Program-made: the position numbers and the translations under genes
Source of the DNA: Pseudomonadales bacterium
Lineage (GTDB): Bacteria; Pseudomonadota; Gammaproteobacteria; Pseudomonadales; Azotimanducaceae
Assembly (NCBI GenBank): GCA_022822135.1
Contig: JAJECH010000018.1
Span: 1 to 64,000, forward strand
DNA length: 64,000 nt
Direction of reading: 5' to 3'
Shown: positions 16,930 through 25,487 of the stretch, in pieces
Numbering within the stretch: the stretch's first letter is position 1
How the letters are laid out: the number at the start of each line of letters is the position of its first letter
The notes under the pieces: model-generated
Seen by the model: only the letters and a program-made list of their open reading frames with translations
What the model was told of the DNA's origin: nothing
Database searches by the model: none

Positions 16930-17804
16930 TCGTCCTCTTCACTTGGCGGGTGCAAGTCTTCCAACTTCATTGCCATGTCTTCGGCAATATACGTAGAAAT
17001 ACCGTACTGACCCGCGACTCGATCCGATGTCGCGACCCAGTCGTCCTCTTCTTCCAAGTGATACAGCGATATCGTCGCTTCGCCGTTGTCATCCGTCCAC
17101 GTTAAACGAGCTGTCGGCTCGGTTGGTAATTCGGCGTCGCTGATTGTGTAGACATTCAGGTTATCGAAACGACCGATAACTTTTTCGACGGTGTCGTTGT
17201 CCAACTCAGATCCATCTTCAGCGACCCACGCATCGTCTACAAAGTTCAGCACGTATTCGCCTTCGTGAGCAAGTCGCTGTAAGGAACCTTCAGGTCGGAG
17301 CAAGCTCTTATTGAGCCACGAAGAGTTATCCGAACCAAGCTCGTAGTTCGAAAACTCAATGGCGAATACAGGTCCACCATCCACGTTGCTGACATGCACT
17401 TTGCGATAACCTGGAGATGTGCCGAAGTAAGCGTCAGCGACCACGTCGTCGTCGGAGTGTAACGTCAGACGTTTTTGGAAACTATCCTCCGTAACCTCGA
17501 AGCGTTCGGCCGTCGTCGCGCTGGTTGCAACCGGCCATCCCGTTGATGCACTAACTAGCTTCGCCAATACGTCGCTGACTTTCTCGGCATCGGCTGGTTT
17601 CCCATCTGCTAATTGCCAAGCATCATCAACTTTTCGCACGTCGATCGTATGTTCTTCGCTGAGAACCTGAATTGAGGTGATTGCGTCTGGGTCGAAATCA
17701 AAAAACGCCTCAGGCTCCTCCGGCGGACGAACGTTCCATGCCAATACGCCGCCTACGATCAACACCTGTAAAGCGAGCAAACCCGCTAGCATTGCTCGAT
17801 TCAT
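16911..17804 (-). CDS. DUF4340-domain protein of a Gld-like ABC system
   Basis: A 297-residue protein anchored by one N-terminal helix (residues 5-23), with a periplasmic beta-rich domain of the DUF4340 type: repeated strand-turn units including 'ITSIQVLSEEHTIDVRKVDD', 'AWQLADGKPADAEKV', 'LTLHSDDDVVADAYFG' and 'VYTISDAELPTEP'. Family members almost always sit beside GldA/GldF/GldG-type transporter genes, as here. The start codon overlaps the stop of the GldFG-like gene by 4 bp, so the three genes form one operon. It probably assists the exporter at the outer face of the inner membrane. The acidic C-terminus ('EEDETAADE') is free of any motif. Confidence 0.88.
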   Translation of the reverse strand: MNRAMLAGLLALQVLIVGGVLAWNVRPPEEPEAFFDFDPDAITSIQVLSEEHTIDVRKVDDAWQLADGKPADAEKVSDVLAKLVSASTGWPVATSATTAERFEVTEDSFQKRLTLHSDDDVVADAYFGTSPGYRKVHVSNVDGGPVFAIEFSNYELGSDNSSWLNKSLLRPEGSLQRLAHEGEYVLNFVDDAWVAEDGSELDNDTVEKVIGRFDNLNVYTISDAELPTEPTARLTWTDDNGEATISLYHLEEEDDWVATSDRVAGQYGISTYIAEDMAMKLEDLHPPSEEDETAADE

Positions 17805-20797
17805 GCTGCGCCTCCAAAGATCTCACGGTAACGTCGGTTACGTTGAGCTCGCGTGAATAGAAAAACTCCAAAAGTCCCCGCGATGAGCAACATCGCTAGT
17901 GCGTAGTTAACGTACTCCCACACCTGTCGATCCACGTTACTTAACGGCGGTAAAGTGCGCGTGAATTGACCTCGTCCGCGGATACTCATCAACGACGTGT
18001 CCTCCGTCGACCAGTCGGCGATATTCGCCATCAGTTGTAGGCTATCGGTGTAACGTTGACCACGAGCAGACGCCAACATTCCTAACGCGGAATCCGCTAC
18101 AAACGACGAGGAACCAAACACGATGAGTCGTGCGGATTCTGGCGACTGCGAAATCACACTCGCTACTGCGCCTAGTGTATCTTCGGCATCTGTTAGATCA
18201 ATCGCGTCATCCGTGCCATGGTCATGCTCATGACCATGAGTATGGTCATGCGCGGCAAGAATGTCGTCAATCGATTCCTCTTCGGATTCAGAATCTTCGG
18301 CGTCCTCCTGTGCCGAAGCAATCGCTTCTTCGTAAACAGGTGACTCCGTAAAGAACGAGTCAAATCGACCTTCTAAGAGGACACCCACTGTTTCTTGCCG
18401 CTGCTCGGAACTCGGGAAGTAAGGCGAATTACCTGATTCATCAACTTTCGGTCTGATATCAGGTGCGTTGTCCCGCCATGCCGTGTTACCGGTGTGTAGC
18501 AACGTCGTCACGGCTCGTGACGCTTGAATCTCCTCATTTACATTGAGCGGGGAACTCCAGGGAAGTGCAAGCTGATTCAAGCTATTCGTAATCGGGTTTT
18601 CGGAATTCAATCCATCACTCGAGAGCTCGACGAAATATGGGTAATCGATCATTCGGACTTCCTGAATCGAGATGGGTCCAACTTGACGCGTAACGGGAAC
18701 GGGTAGTCTCGAGTTATTGCTATCCATCAGCATGGCTTGCTCAATCTCGACGCCGTGATGAGCCAACCAATCACTCATGCCCGTATTCGTTGGAATCGCG
18801 GTCATGGCTTGCTGCGTCAATGTCGTCGTGTACGCACTGGATGCAACCACAACCGTGCCACCAGCCATTAAGAACTGATCGACGTGGAACAGCTTTGTCC
18901 TGCTTAAGGCATCTGGCGCAACCACCATCAGCAGATCTGCTTCCGTCGGCACAGGCGAATCGAGTGAGACTTTCTGAACGTCAAAATCTTCGGTCAGAGT
19001 CGCGTATATCTCTCTGAAGTCGTCGACTTGCTGCGGTTGCTGCATGTAAGGGTTTTGCGGCATCGTTGGTGGCGGCGTAGGACTGTACAGCGCAATCGAT
19101 GTCAGCAAGCCTGCCGCGAAACGTTGCAGACCTTCTTCCAACACCCGATTGAAACCTTCAACGTCCATTCCTTCTGGTATCGGAAGCGTTACCACAATCC
19201 GATCGTCCGTCAACGTGAGGTAGTAGTAGAAACGGTTTACGTCAAACAGACTCGCGGCCATCGGCTGCAAGCCAAGTTCCATTGCGATGCGTTCAGCTTC
19301 GCTGCCATCGCCCGCCTCAGGATCGACGATGCTCCAGGAAAACTTGCCGTTCGCGCCTTCTTCAAGTTGCTCCAACGCGCTGATTAGCGGTTCTCGACCT
19401 TCCTCAAGTCCAGGTGGTAGCTTTTCTGGATTAGAGATGTAGCCATCGAAACGTACGGGTTGTGGAATGAAATCAAAAGGCGACCCCCCGCTACGAAACC
19501 CCGATTGCACTTTCTTGATACTGCGAGTAATTTGGTACTCAGGATTCTTGAGTTGCACATCTAAGTCGAATTCATTGGCTGCTTTCACCTCGATGAGATC
19601 CTGGAACCCGAGCACCTCATAGTCGTCGCCATACATGACCAGGACATTGAAGTAAGAATTGACCAGACTGGCTTCATGCCGGTCACGAACTTGAAACGGA
19701 ACCGGGCGAATCCCGTACTTCGAATTCGCTTCGTCTTCAACTTCCGGATTCGTCGTCGGGTCAATCAATTCCACACGAACGACGTTACGACCGGATATCT
19801 CGTATTCCGCGAGTAAATCACTTAGTTGCGGTACGAGCGGCGCAAGTAACGGGTGTGTTTTCGCGCTGAAATATCCACGAATCAACAACGGTTCGGTGAG
19901 TTGTCCGAGTTGGTTCTTCGTAACGTCCGAGATCGAGTACTGATCGCCTTCAGTCACGTCCCAACGAAGGACTTTTATGTAGTTGAGCCAGATGTTTGCG
20001 ATTAGCAAATTTGCAACTAGAAGACCGAGTAACACGAACATGTTGCGATGCTTCTGTTTGTTCCCAGCATCGCTCCAACCCATACTCCGCAAAGCATGCA
20101 CGTTTAAGACGAGAAAAGTCAGAGTGACAGAGACATAGAAATACAGATCTCGAAAATCAACGACACCTCGAGTTATCGATTCGAATCTCGAACCCGATCC
20201 GATCCCACGAAGCACATCTGCCGTCTCGTTTCCGAACAATTCAGTCAGAAAGGGGCTGCCAATCGCATAGAACACGCCACATGTGAATACCGAGAGAATG
20301 AGCGCGACAATCTGATTCTCGCTCCGCGCGCTGATAAACACACCGATACTTAAATAAGCGGCACCGAGCAAAATCGACGCAACGTATCCAGCAAAAACTG
20401 GACCCCAGTCGATGTTGCCTAGCATCGAAACGGTGATGGGTATCGGGAGCGTCATTGCGAGCGCGACGATCAACAATAAAAGGCATGCGAGGAACTTACC
20501 CGCAACCAGCTCCCAATCGCGGATCGGCATGGTAGAAAGGAATTCGATCGTTCCGATACGACGCTCGTCGCTCCACGAACGCATCGTTAATGCCGCCGCA
20601 AGGAATATCAGCAGGATAGGTAGCCACTCGAACATCGGTCGGACATCGGCGATATTTCGGGCGAAAAACTGCTCAACCCAGAAAAACACGAAGAGCGTCA
20701 CGCCGAGATAGGCAGCAAGAAAAAGATAACCAATAGGGGAAGAAAAGAACATCGCAAGTTCCTTCCATGCGATGTCAAGACTGGCGTTACGCTGCAT
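17801..20797 (-). CDS. Fused ABC-2 permease and GldG-like auxiliary protein
   Basis: The 998-residue product joins an ABC-2 permease (residues about 1-235, six helices, with 'FFSSPIGYLFLAAYLG' and 'MRSWSDERRIGTIEFLSTMP') to a GldG-type periplasmic domain with a terminal helix near residue 970. GldF and GldG are separate proteins in gliding Bacteroidetes; a fused form is common in other bacteria. The ATG at 20797 has GAGGG 6 nt upstream and is preferred to a GTG 18 bp earlier. It overlaps the ATPase gene by 11 bp. A His-rich loop (encoded at 18214-18255) interrupts an acidic linker. The system probably exports an unknown compound or supports the envelope; gliding is not implied. Confidence 0.9.
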   Translation of the reverse strand: MQRNASLDIAWKELAMFFSSPIGYLFLAAYLGVTLFVFFWVEQFFARNIADVRPMFEWLPILLIFLAAALTMRSWSDERRIGTIEFLSTMPIRDWELVAGKFLACLLLLIVALAMTLPIPITVSMLGNIDWGPVFAGYVASILLGAAYLSIGVFISARSENQIVALILSVFTCGVFYAIGSPFLTELFGNETADVLRGIGSGSRFESITRGVVDFRDLYFYVSVTLTFLVLNVHALRSMGWSDAGNKQKHRNMFVLLGLLVANLLIANIWLNYIKVLRWDVTEGDQYSISDVTKNQLGQLTEPLLIRGYFSAKTHPLLAPLVPQLSDLLAEYEISGRNVVRVELIDPTTNPEVEDEANSKYGIRPVPFQVRDRHEASLVNSYFNVLVMYGDDYEVLGFQDLIEVKAANEFDLDVQLKNPEYQITRSIKKVQSGFRSGGSPFDFIPQPVRFDGYISNPEKLPPGLEEGREPLISALEQLEEGANGKFSWSIVDPEAGDGSEAERIAMELGLQPMAASLFDVNRFYYYLTLTDDRIVVTLPIPEGMDVEGFNRVLEEGLQRFAAGLLTSIALYSPTPPPTMPQNPYMQQPQQVDDFREIYATLTEDFDVQKVSLDSPVPTEADLLMVVAPDALSRTKLFHVDQFLMAGGTVVVASSAYTTTLTQQAMTAIPTNTGMSDWLAHHGVEIEQAMLMDSNNSRLPVPVTRQVGPISIQEVRMIDYPYFVELSSDGLNSENPITNSLNQLALPWSSPLNVNEEIQASRAVTTLLHTGNTAWRDNAPDIRPKVDESGNSPYFPSSEQRQETVGVLLEGRFDSFFTESPVYEEAIASAQEDAEDSESEEESIDDILAAHDHTHGHEHDHGTDDAIDLTDAEDTLGAVASVISQSPESARLIVFGSSSFVADSALGMLASARGQRYTDSLQLMANIADWSTEDTSLMSIRGRGQFTRTLPPLSNVDRQVWEYVNYALAMLLIAGTFGVFLFTRAQRNRRYREIFGGAA

Positions 20798-21701
20798 GGG
20801 TACCCTCACTAACACTTGCGAAAAGCGTTTCCAAGTCGTGCCGTTCCGGGTTAATACCGTAAATCGACACGTTCGCCTCGACTAATTTGGGGACGAGCTC
20901 CTGGATCTGTGCGTTGGCATCCGTTGAGTCGCCAACATGAAGAAAGTACTCGTCTGCCTCATGCCCCTTGTCAACGCGAAGACCTGTCACGCTATTCAAT
21001 TGCTCGCGACTTGCACTACTGCGTACTGATATCCGTGCAGCGCGATTGAGCTCATCTAACCGCTCATCAACGACAAGCTCACCATCTCGCATGATGAGGA
21101 CGCGATCACAAATCGCATCAACTTCCTGCATGATGTGCGTCGACAGAATCACGGTAGACGTCTCCGCGAGTCGTTGAATCAACTCTCGCATTTGAATCGT
21201 CTGTGTCGGGTCTAATCCGTTCGTTGGTTCGTCAAGAATCAGCACGGGCGGTTGATGCAGAATCGCTTGCGCAACCGACACACGTTGCTGAAAACCTCTA
21301 GATAGTGTTCCAATCGTGTCGAGAAAACGTCCGCCTAAGTCCGTGTCTTCTACCACCTTTTGAACACTAGCACCGCGGTCCTCATATGGGATTCCACGCA
21401 TTGTTGCAGCGAACATCAGATAGTCCGCGACCGACATTTCTCCATAGAACGGTTGGCTCTCAGGTAAATAACCAATCTGTGCTTGCGCCGCCACCGGATC
21501 GTCTTCGACAAGCATGTCGTCGACCCACGCCTCACCCGATGTAGGCTCGATGAATCCGGTAAGCAGTTTCATGACGGTGGTCTTGCCCGCGCCGTTGTGA
21601 CCCAAAAGTCCAACGATTTCGCCTGCATCGACGCTAAATGAAACATTGTCGGCGGCTTTAACTGATCCGTAGTGCCGACTCAATCCCACTGCTTTAAGCA
21701 T
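20787..21701 (-). CDS. ABC transporter ATP-binding protein, GldA-like
   Basis: A 304-residue ATPase. Walker A is 'GLLGHNGAGKTTVMKLL' near residue 32, the signature is 'LSRGFQQRVSVAQAI' (LSGGQ variant), Walker B is 'VLILDEPTNGLDP', and the switch is 'ILSTHIMQEVDAICD'. The C-terminal 80 residues are the accessory domain seen in ABC-2 type exporters. It should power the fused permease encoded next, with which it overlaps by 11 bp. Its ATG is preceded by GGAGGACGAAGGGG, a strong ribosome-binding region. It is the first gene of the three-gene Gld-like operon. Confidence 0.93.
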   Translation of the reverse strand: MLKAVGLSRHYGSVKAADNVSFSVDAGEIVGLLGHNGAGKTTVMKLLTGFIEPTSGEAWVDDMLVEDDPVAAQAQIGYLPESQPFYGEMSVADYLMFAATMRGIPYEDRGASVQKVVEDTDLGGRFLDTIGTLSRGFQQRVSVAQAILHQPPVLILDEPTNGLDPTQTIQMRELIQRLAETSTVILSTHIMQEVDAICDRVLIMRDGELVVDERLDELNRAARISVRSSASREQLNSVTGLRVDKGHEADEYFLHVGDSTDANAQIQELVPKLVEANVSIYGINPERHDLETLFASVSEGTHAA

Positions 21702-21896
21702 AGGTGTCCCCTTCGTCCTCCTAGCATGGGTTTATTCACTAATAGCTTACACATGCCCGTTATTCCATCTTCTGACCCACGAAGGATCGGATAACTAGGC
21801 ACGGAGAAAACCAAACGTATAGGACAACTGAACCTAAGAAATGTTGCGCGAAAAGTGACCTAGTAGAGGCGGGTACCAGAGCCATAATCGATCACC

Positions 21897-21962
21897 ACGA
21901 CAACAACGCTTCGTACTGGATGTACGAACGGCATTCATGGTGCCGTCCGAATTCGTTGTCGT
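21897..21962. ncRNA. Structured non-coding element, three-way-junction-like
   Basis: In the 393-bp gap between the ABC ATPase gene and the YcaQ-like gene, a 66-nt segment has nested perfect pairing. The outer 8-bp stem is 21897-21904 with 21955-21962. Inside it are two adjacent hairpins: 7 bp (21910-21916 with 21922-21928, 5-nt loop) and 6 bp (21928-21933 with 21941-21946, 7-nt loop; they share base 21928). Because it is symmetric, the sense strand is unknown. It could be a leader element, a small RNA or a recombination-type site. The rest of the gap (21702-21896, 21963-22094) holds only the ribosome-binding sites of the flanking genes. Confidence 0.35.
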
Positions 21963-22094
21963 TCATAAGATACCGTACCTGCCAAACTTAAAGACTGACC
22001 GTCGAGCACCGCCGTATCAGGAGAATCAGCGGCATCAACGGTTGTTGCAAAATAAGGCGAGTCAGAAGATCGACATTATTTCGGGAGAGGCAAG

Positions 22095-23348
22095 TTGACC
22101 GAGTTCGTCGTCTCGGCACAGACCGCCCGACGGTTCGTCCTCGGCTGCCAAGGACTCTGGCCTGGGCGGCGGTCGTCCGGTCGCCCCGGGACCCGGAAGG
22201 CTCTGCACCAGTCAGGCTTAGTACAAATTGATCCTCTGAATGTGGTCGGTCGAAGCCATGACCTCGCACTGCACGCCCGCGTGTGGAACTATCGCCCCGA
22301 TCATCTCAACCATCTGCTGTACACGAGTCGCGAGTTTTTCGACTACGGAGGTACGTTGTACGTACTTCCTATGGGTGAACTCCCATATTGGCGGGTCCAC
22401 ATGGCGCGTCGCGCAGAGGAGGAGAAATCGCGTGCGTTCGTGTCGGAACATAAGCAGCTTCTCAAGTCGCTCAAGGAGGACATCTCGTCACGAGGACCGG
22501 TAGCGAACCGAGACTACACCGGTCCGAGGTCTCAAGGAACTTTCCGCTCGGACAAGGACACAGCTCGTGCTTTGCGGTATCTCTGGTTGACAGGTGAGCT
22601 AATGACATACGGGCGAAGAGGATTCGAGCGCCTCTATGCCTTGCGCCGCGACGTTGCACCGATCGAGGTACAGCACGCGGTAACGGCGGAAGAGGCCGAC
22701 CGCTTCTTCGCCCACAAAGCGCTCGCGCTGCTGGGTCTAGCAACAACCCGCGACTGGGCTCGTCGGTTCCGACACCTCGCCCGACGCGGTGCAGACCCTG
22801 ACGAGGAGAGCCGTAGACTGGACGAACTCCTTACATCGGGCGCTGCCGTACGAACGCAGATCGCTGATAAGCCCGGTCACTATGTGCTTAGGGAACGGGT
22901 TGAGCAGCTAGAGACGGTGCAGAGTGGGTCAGTACCTCGAACCTGGCGCACGCCACGTGCGGACACCCTGACCGAGGCTACGTTCCTGCCGCCGCTAGAG
23001 TTCGTCTCGGCGCGCGGTAGAGCCGCGCAATGGTTCGAGTTCGAGTATGTCTGGGAGGTGTACAAACCCGCTGCTAAACGGCAATGGGGCTATTACGTGA
23101 TGCCGATCTTGTACGGTGATCGACTTGTTGGTCGGGCGGACCTGCGAATCGATCGCGACACCCGCACGCTGATTGTCCATCATCTGTGGTTAGAACACTC
23201 CGTTAGTGCGCGAGACGCTGATCTCGTGCGCGCGATCGCTTTCGGGTTGCGCCGGTTGGCGGATTGGACTGACGGACACTACATCCACATCGACGCAACA
23301 ACACCCGCCCGACTTCAATCGCTACTTGCCTCCTTCGTCGCAAAATAA
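22095..23348 (+). CDS. YcaQ/AlkX-like winged-helix DNA glycosylase
   Basis: A 417-residue protein of the HTH_42 / YcaQ family, DNA glycosylases acting on bulky alkyl or crosslink lesions. The catalytic motif 'GLVQIDPLNVVGRSHDL' carries Gln44-Ile-Asp46, the QxD form seen in YcaQ (AlkX), not the QxQ form of AlkZ. Winged-helix repeats and 'HLWLEHSV' in the C-terminal barrel agree. The TTG start follows GGGAGAGG, a strong ribosome-binding site. Base composition differs from its neighbours: a count of 22141-22200 gives 46 G+C of 60, and 22621-22680 gives 39 of 60, against about half elsewhere. This suggests recent acquisition. It stands alone between unrelated genes. Confidence 0.9.
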   Translation: MTEFVVSAQTARRFVLGCQGLWPGRRSSGRPGTRKALHQSGLVQIDPLNVVGRSHDLALHARVWNYRPDHLNHLLYTSREFFDYGGTLYVLPMGELPYWRVHMARRAEEEKSRAFVSEHKQLLKSLKEDISSRGPVANRDYTGPRSQGTFRSDKDTARALRYLWLTGELMTYGRRGFERLYALRRDVAPIEVQHAVTAEEADRFFAHKALALLGLATTRDWARRFRHLARRGADPDEESRRLDELLTSGAAVRTQIADKPGHYVLRERVEQLETVQSGSVPRTWRTPRADTLTEATFLPPLEFVSARGRAAQWFEFEYVWEVYKPAAKRQWGYYVMPILYGDRLVGRADLRIDRDTRTLIVHHLWLEHSVSARDADLVRAIAFGLRRLADWTDGHYIHIDATTPARLQSLLASFVAK

Positions 23349-23541
23349 TTCACCGTCTGCAGCATAGATCTATCCGTAGTGCTGACACCATCCAGCTGTG
23401 TCAATCAGGGGTGTCCTCTTTGTCCTTCGCCCACGTGCGTGTTCGATAATTGCTTGCGAATGCTCAAGATCTCCCGTTCTAAGATGTAGAGAACTGGATA
23501 GCTGACGCATTGACGGTTTCGAAGAAAAAGGACAACCATAC

Positions 23542-24393
23542 GTGAAAAACGTTGCAGGAAAAACTGCGTTCGTAACAGGCGGCGCTAGTGGCATGGGCTT
23601 AGCCATGGTTCGCTCGTTCGCTGCCGCTGGCATGAAGGTCGCAGTTGCAGACATCGAAGCTGAACCATTGAGAGCGGTCGTCGATGAGTTCGACGAGACG
23701 AACGCTTCCGTCATAGGTTTGCACGTCGACGTATCCGACCTCGACTCTGTAACTGAAGGTGCCGCTAAAACTAAGGAAGCATTCGGCAACATACATGTGC
23801 TGGTCAACAATGCCGGAATCGTCACTGGCGGAACGTTCGCAGAGGCCGAACCGAACGACTGGCGTTGGACCATGAACGTCAATTTAGATGGCGTCTACAA
23901 CGGTCTTAATGCGTTTCTCCCGGACATGATCGCGCACAATGAAGGCGGTCATGTGGTGAATACCGCATCGCTCGCTGGACACATCGCGGTACCGAGACTC
24001 GGTATATACGGTGCCAGTAAGTTTGCAGTGGTTGGTCTTTCCGAAACGTTGCGCGTTGAAATGCTCGAACATGGTATCGGTGTGTCCGTTCTCTGTCCTG
24101 GCGTCGTCAACACGAACATCTTCACCGCGAATCGAAATCGACCGTCATCACTTTCTGCCACACGCGAGATGAATTTCGAACGTGCGAATACGGATTCTGA
24201 AGCAGTCCCCAATGACGTCATGCGCAACATCCTCGAACCAGATGTTGTCGGTGATATGGTCTTGCATGCGGTCCAGAACGACCAGTTTTACATCTTTACG
24301 CACCCAGACTTCGCGCCGATGGTGCAAACAAGAACGAAAGAAATCGAAGACGCGTTCGAATATTGGGCTAACTATTGCGCTGAGCTGAGTTAG
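23542..24393 (+). CDS. Short-chain dehydrogenase/reductase
   Basis: A 283-residue classical SDR. 'VTGGASGMGLAMV' at residues 10-22 binds the nucleotide. 'ADIEAEP' with an acidic residue after strand 2 suggests NAD rather than NADP. 'LVNNAGI' and the catalytic 'YGASKFAVVGLSE' (Tyr-x3-Lys) follow. It oxidises or reduces an alcohol/ketone; the substrate is unknown. Start is GTG with AAGGA upstream. It is convergent with the TauD-type gene 91 bp downstream, where inverted copies of ACCGACCT (24408-24415, 24467-24474) lie too far apart to be a normal terminator. Confidence 0.93.
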   Translation: MKNVAGKTAFVTGGASGMGLAMVRSFAAAGMKVAVADIEAEPLRAVVDEFDETNASVIGLHVDVSDLDSVTEGAAKTKEAFGNIHVLVNNAGIVTGGTFAEAEPNDWRWTMNVNLDGVYNGLNAFLPDMIAHNEGGHVVNTASLAGHIAVPRLGIYGASKFAVVGLSETLRVEMLEHGIGVSVLCPGVVNTNIFTANRNRPSSLSATREMNFERANTDSEAVPNDVMRNILEPDVVGDMVLHAVQNDQFYIFTHPDFAPMVQTRTKEIEDAFEYWANYCAELS

Positions 24394-24484
24394 TCCAAGT
24401 TTCTAATACCGACCTCTTGCAAATCACGACCTCTAGCGCATACGATGTAGTTCTGCAGTGATCTTTAGGTCGGTCCGGATCTAA

Positions 24485-25306
24485 TCACTCGTAAGGCTTC
24501 TCGCCTTCGCACATGACTCGGTACAACACTCGAGGTTGATCGCCATGGTCATAGACGGCCGCATGTAGCGCACATCGATTGTCCCACATCGCGAAGTCGC
24601 CGACCTGCCATCTATGTCGGAACATCGCATGGTCTCTTAGTGAGTGCCTGTATAGAAAGTCGATTAGATTCCTACCTTCCGCCGGCGTCATTCCTTCCGC
24701 TTCGATACAACGGTCGGCAAACGTAACGTACAACGCTTTACGACCTGTAACTGGATGGGTCCGAACCGCGGGATGCCACACCGGATCAGGGCACTCTTCT
24801 GGACGATCGGTTCCACTGACGACGTGCTTCAGACGCAATCCTTTCAACCAGCCTTTCATTACATCAGACAACGAGTCATACGCCATGTACTGATTACAGA
24901 AGATGGTGTCGCCACCGTGTTCTGGTACTTCAATCGCGTTTAGAGAAGAAAACGACGGCGGTTTCTCAACGAAGCACGTATCGGTGTGAAACCCGCCAGA
25001 AACGGGATGAGCCAGATCACCACGGTTCGCAACCTTGTGAACCATCTCGTACTCAGTTTGCATGTTCACACCAGGCGTCACAGTCACCTCGCCCAAGCGA
25101 CCGATGAAATCTCGTTGTTCTACGGGTGTTAGGTGCTGTTCAGGGAAGACGCCTACACAGTACTCCCCCACCAATCTCCGCACTTCCTCAACTTGGTCAT
25201 CAGACATCTCCGGGATCGGTACTCCGGTGATGCGCACGCCTGTATGTCCGGTCATCAATTCCGCTTCCAGTGAAGTGGTCTCGATCGGTTGAAGTAATGC
25301 TGGCAT
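24485..25306 (-). CDS. TauD/TfdA-family Fe(II)/2-oxoglutarate dioxygenase
   Basis: The ATG at 25306 has GAGGGAG upstream, and the 273-residue product matches the usual TauD length. A longer in-frame start would add 28 residues that look unlike the family. Iron ligands are His107 and Asp109 in 'GGFHTDTCF' and the distal His in 'NRCALHAA'; the 2-oxoglutarate arginine is in 'QPRVLYRVM'. The segment 'NQYMAYDSLSD' and 'HPVTGRKALYV' are typical. It hydroxylates an organic compound (taurine-type or aryloxy-type) in the cytoplasm; the substrate is not predictable. Divergent from the D-threonine-aldolase-like gene across a 181-bp gap, so the two could share control. Confidence 0.93.
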   Translation of the reverse strand: MPALLQPIETTSLEAELMTGHTGVRITGVPIPEMSDDQVEEVRRLVGEYCVGVFPEQHLTPVEQRDFIGRLGEVTVTPGVNMQTEYEMVHKVANRGDLAHPVSGGFHTDTCFVEKPPSFSSLNAIEVPEHGGDTIFCNQYMAYDSLSDVMKGWLKGLRLKHVVSGTDRPEECPDPVWHPAVRTHPVTGRKALYVTFADRCIEAEGMTPAEGRNLIDFLYRHSLRDHAMFRHRWQVGDFAMWDNRCALHAAVYDHGDQPRVLYRVMCEGEKPYE

Positions 25307-25487
25307 AGCTCCCTCGCCTATGCGGTGCAGGTTAAAGGATACTCGTTGAACACATTGATGCGGTCGCGCTTTTCGTATTCGCATGGACAATTACGCGACA
25401 GGGAGGTCGAGCTACCATCTCCTCTGACTCGCTGACGCTTTAAGCATCGAGTTAATTTCGAATTCGCAACGCCTGGACTCTCGGCGA

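Noticed and set aside
21897-21962. Integron attC site
   Set aside because: The outer arms end in AAC and begin with GTT, but the flanking bases do not match the attC core pattern, and there is no integrase or cassette series.
21897-21962. tRNA or tRNA remnant
   Set aside because: The nested stems lack an anticodon-arm geometry, a T-loop and a CCA-side discriminator.
23370-23882. 170-residue minus-strand reading opposite the SDR start
   Set aside because: It overlaps the SDR Rossmann motif on the other strand and is low complexity in Ser, Thr and Ala.
24408-24474. Inverted copies of ACCGACCT as a terminator between SDR and TauD genes
   Set aside because: The arms are separated by 51 nt with no T run, so an intrinsic terminator is unlikely.
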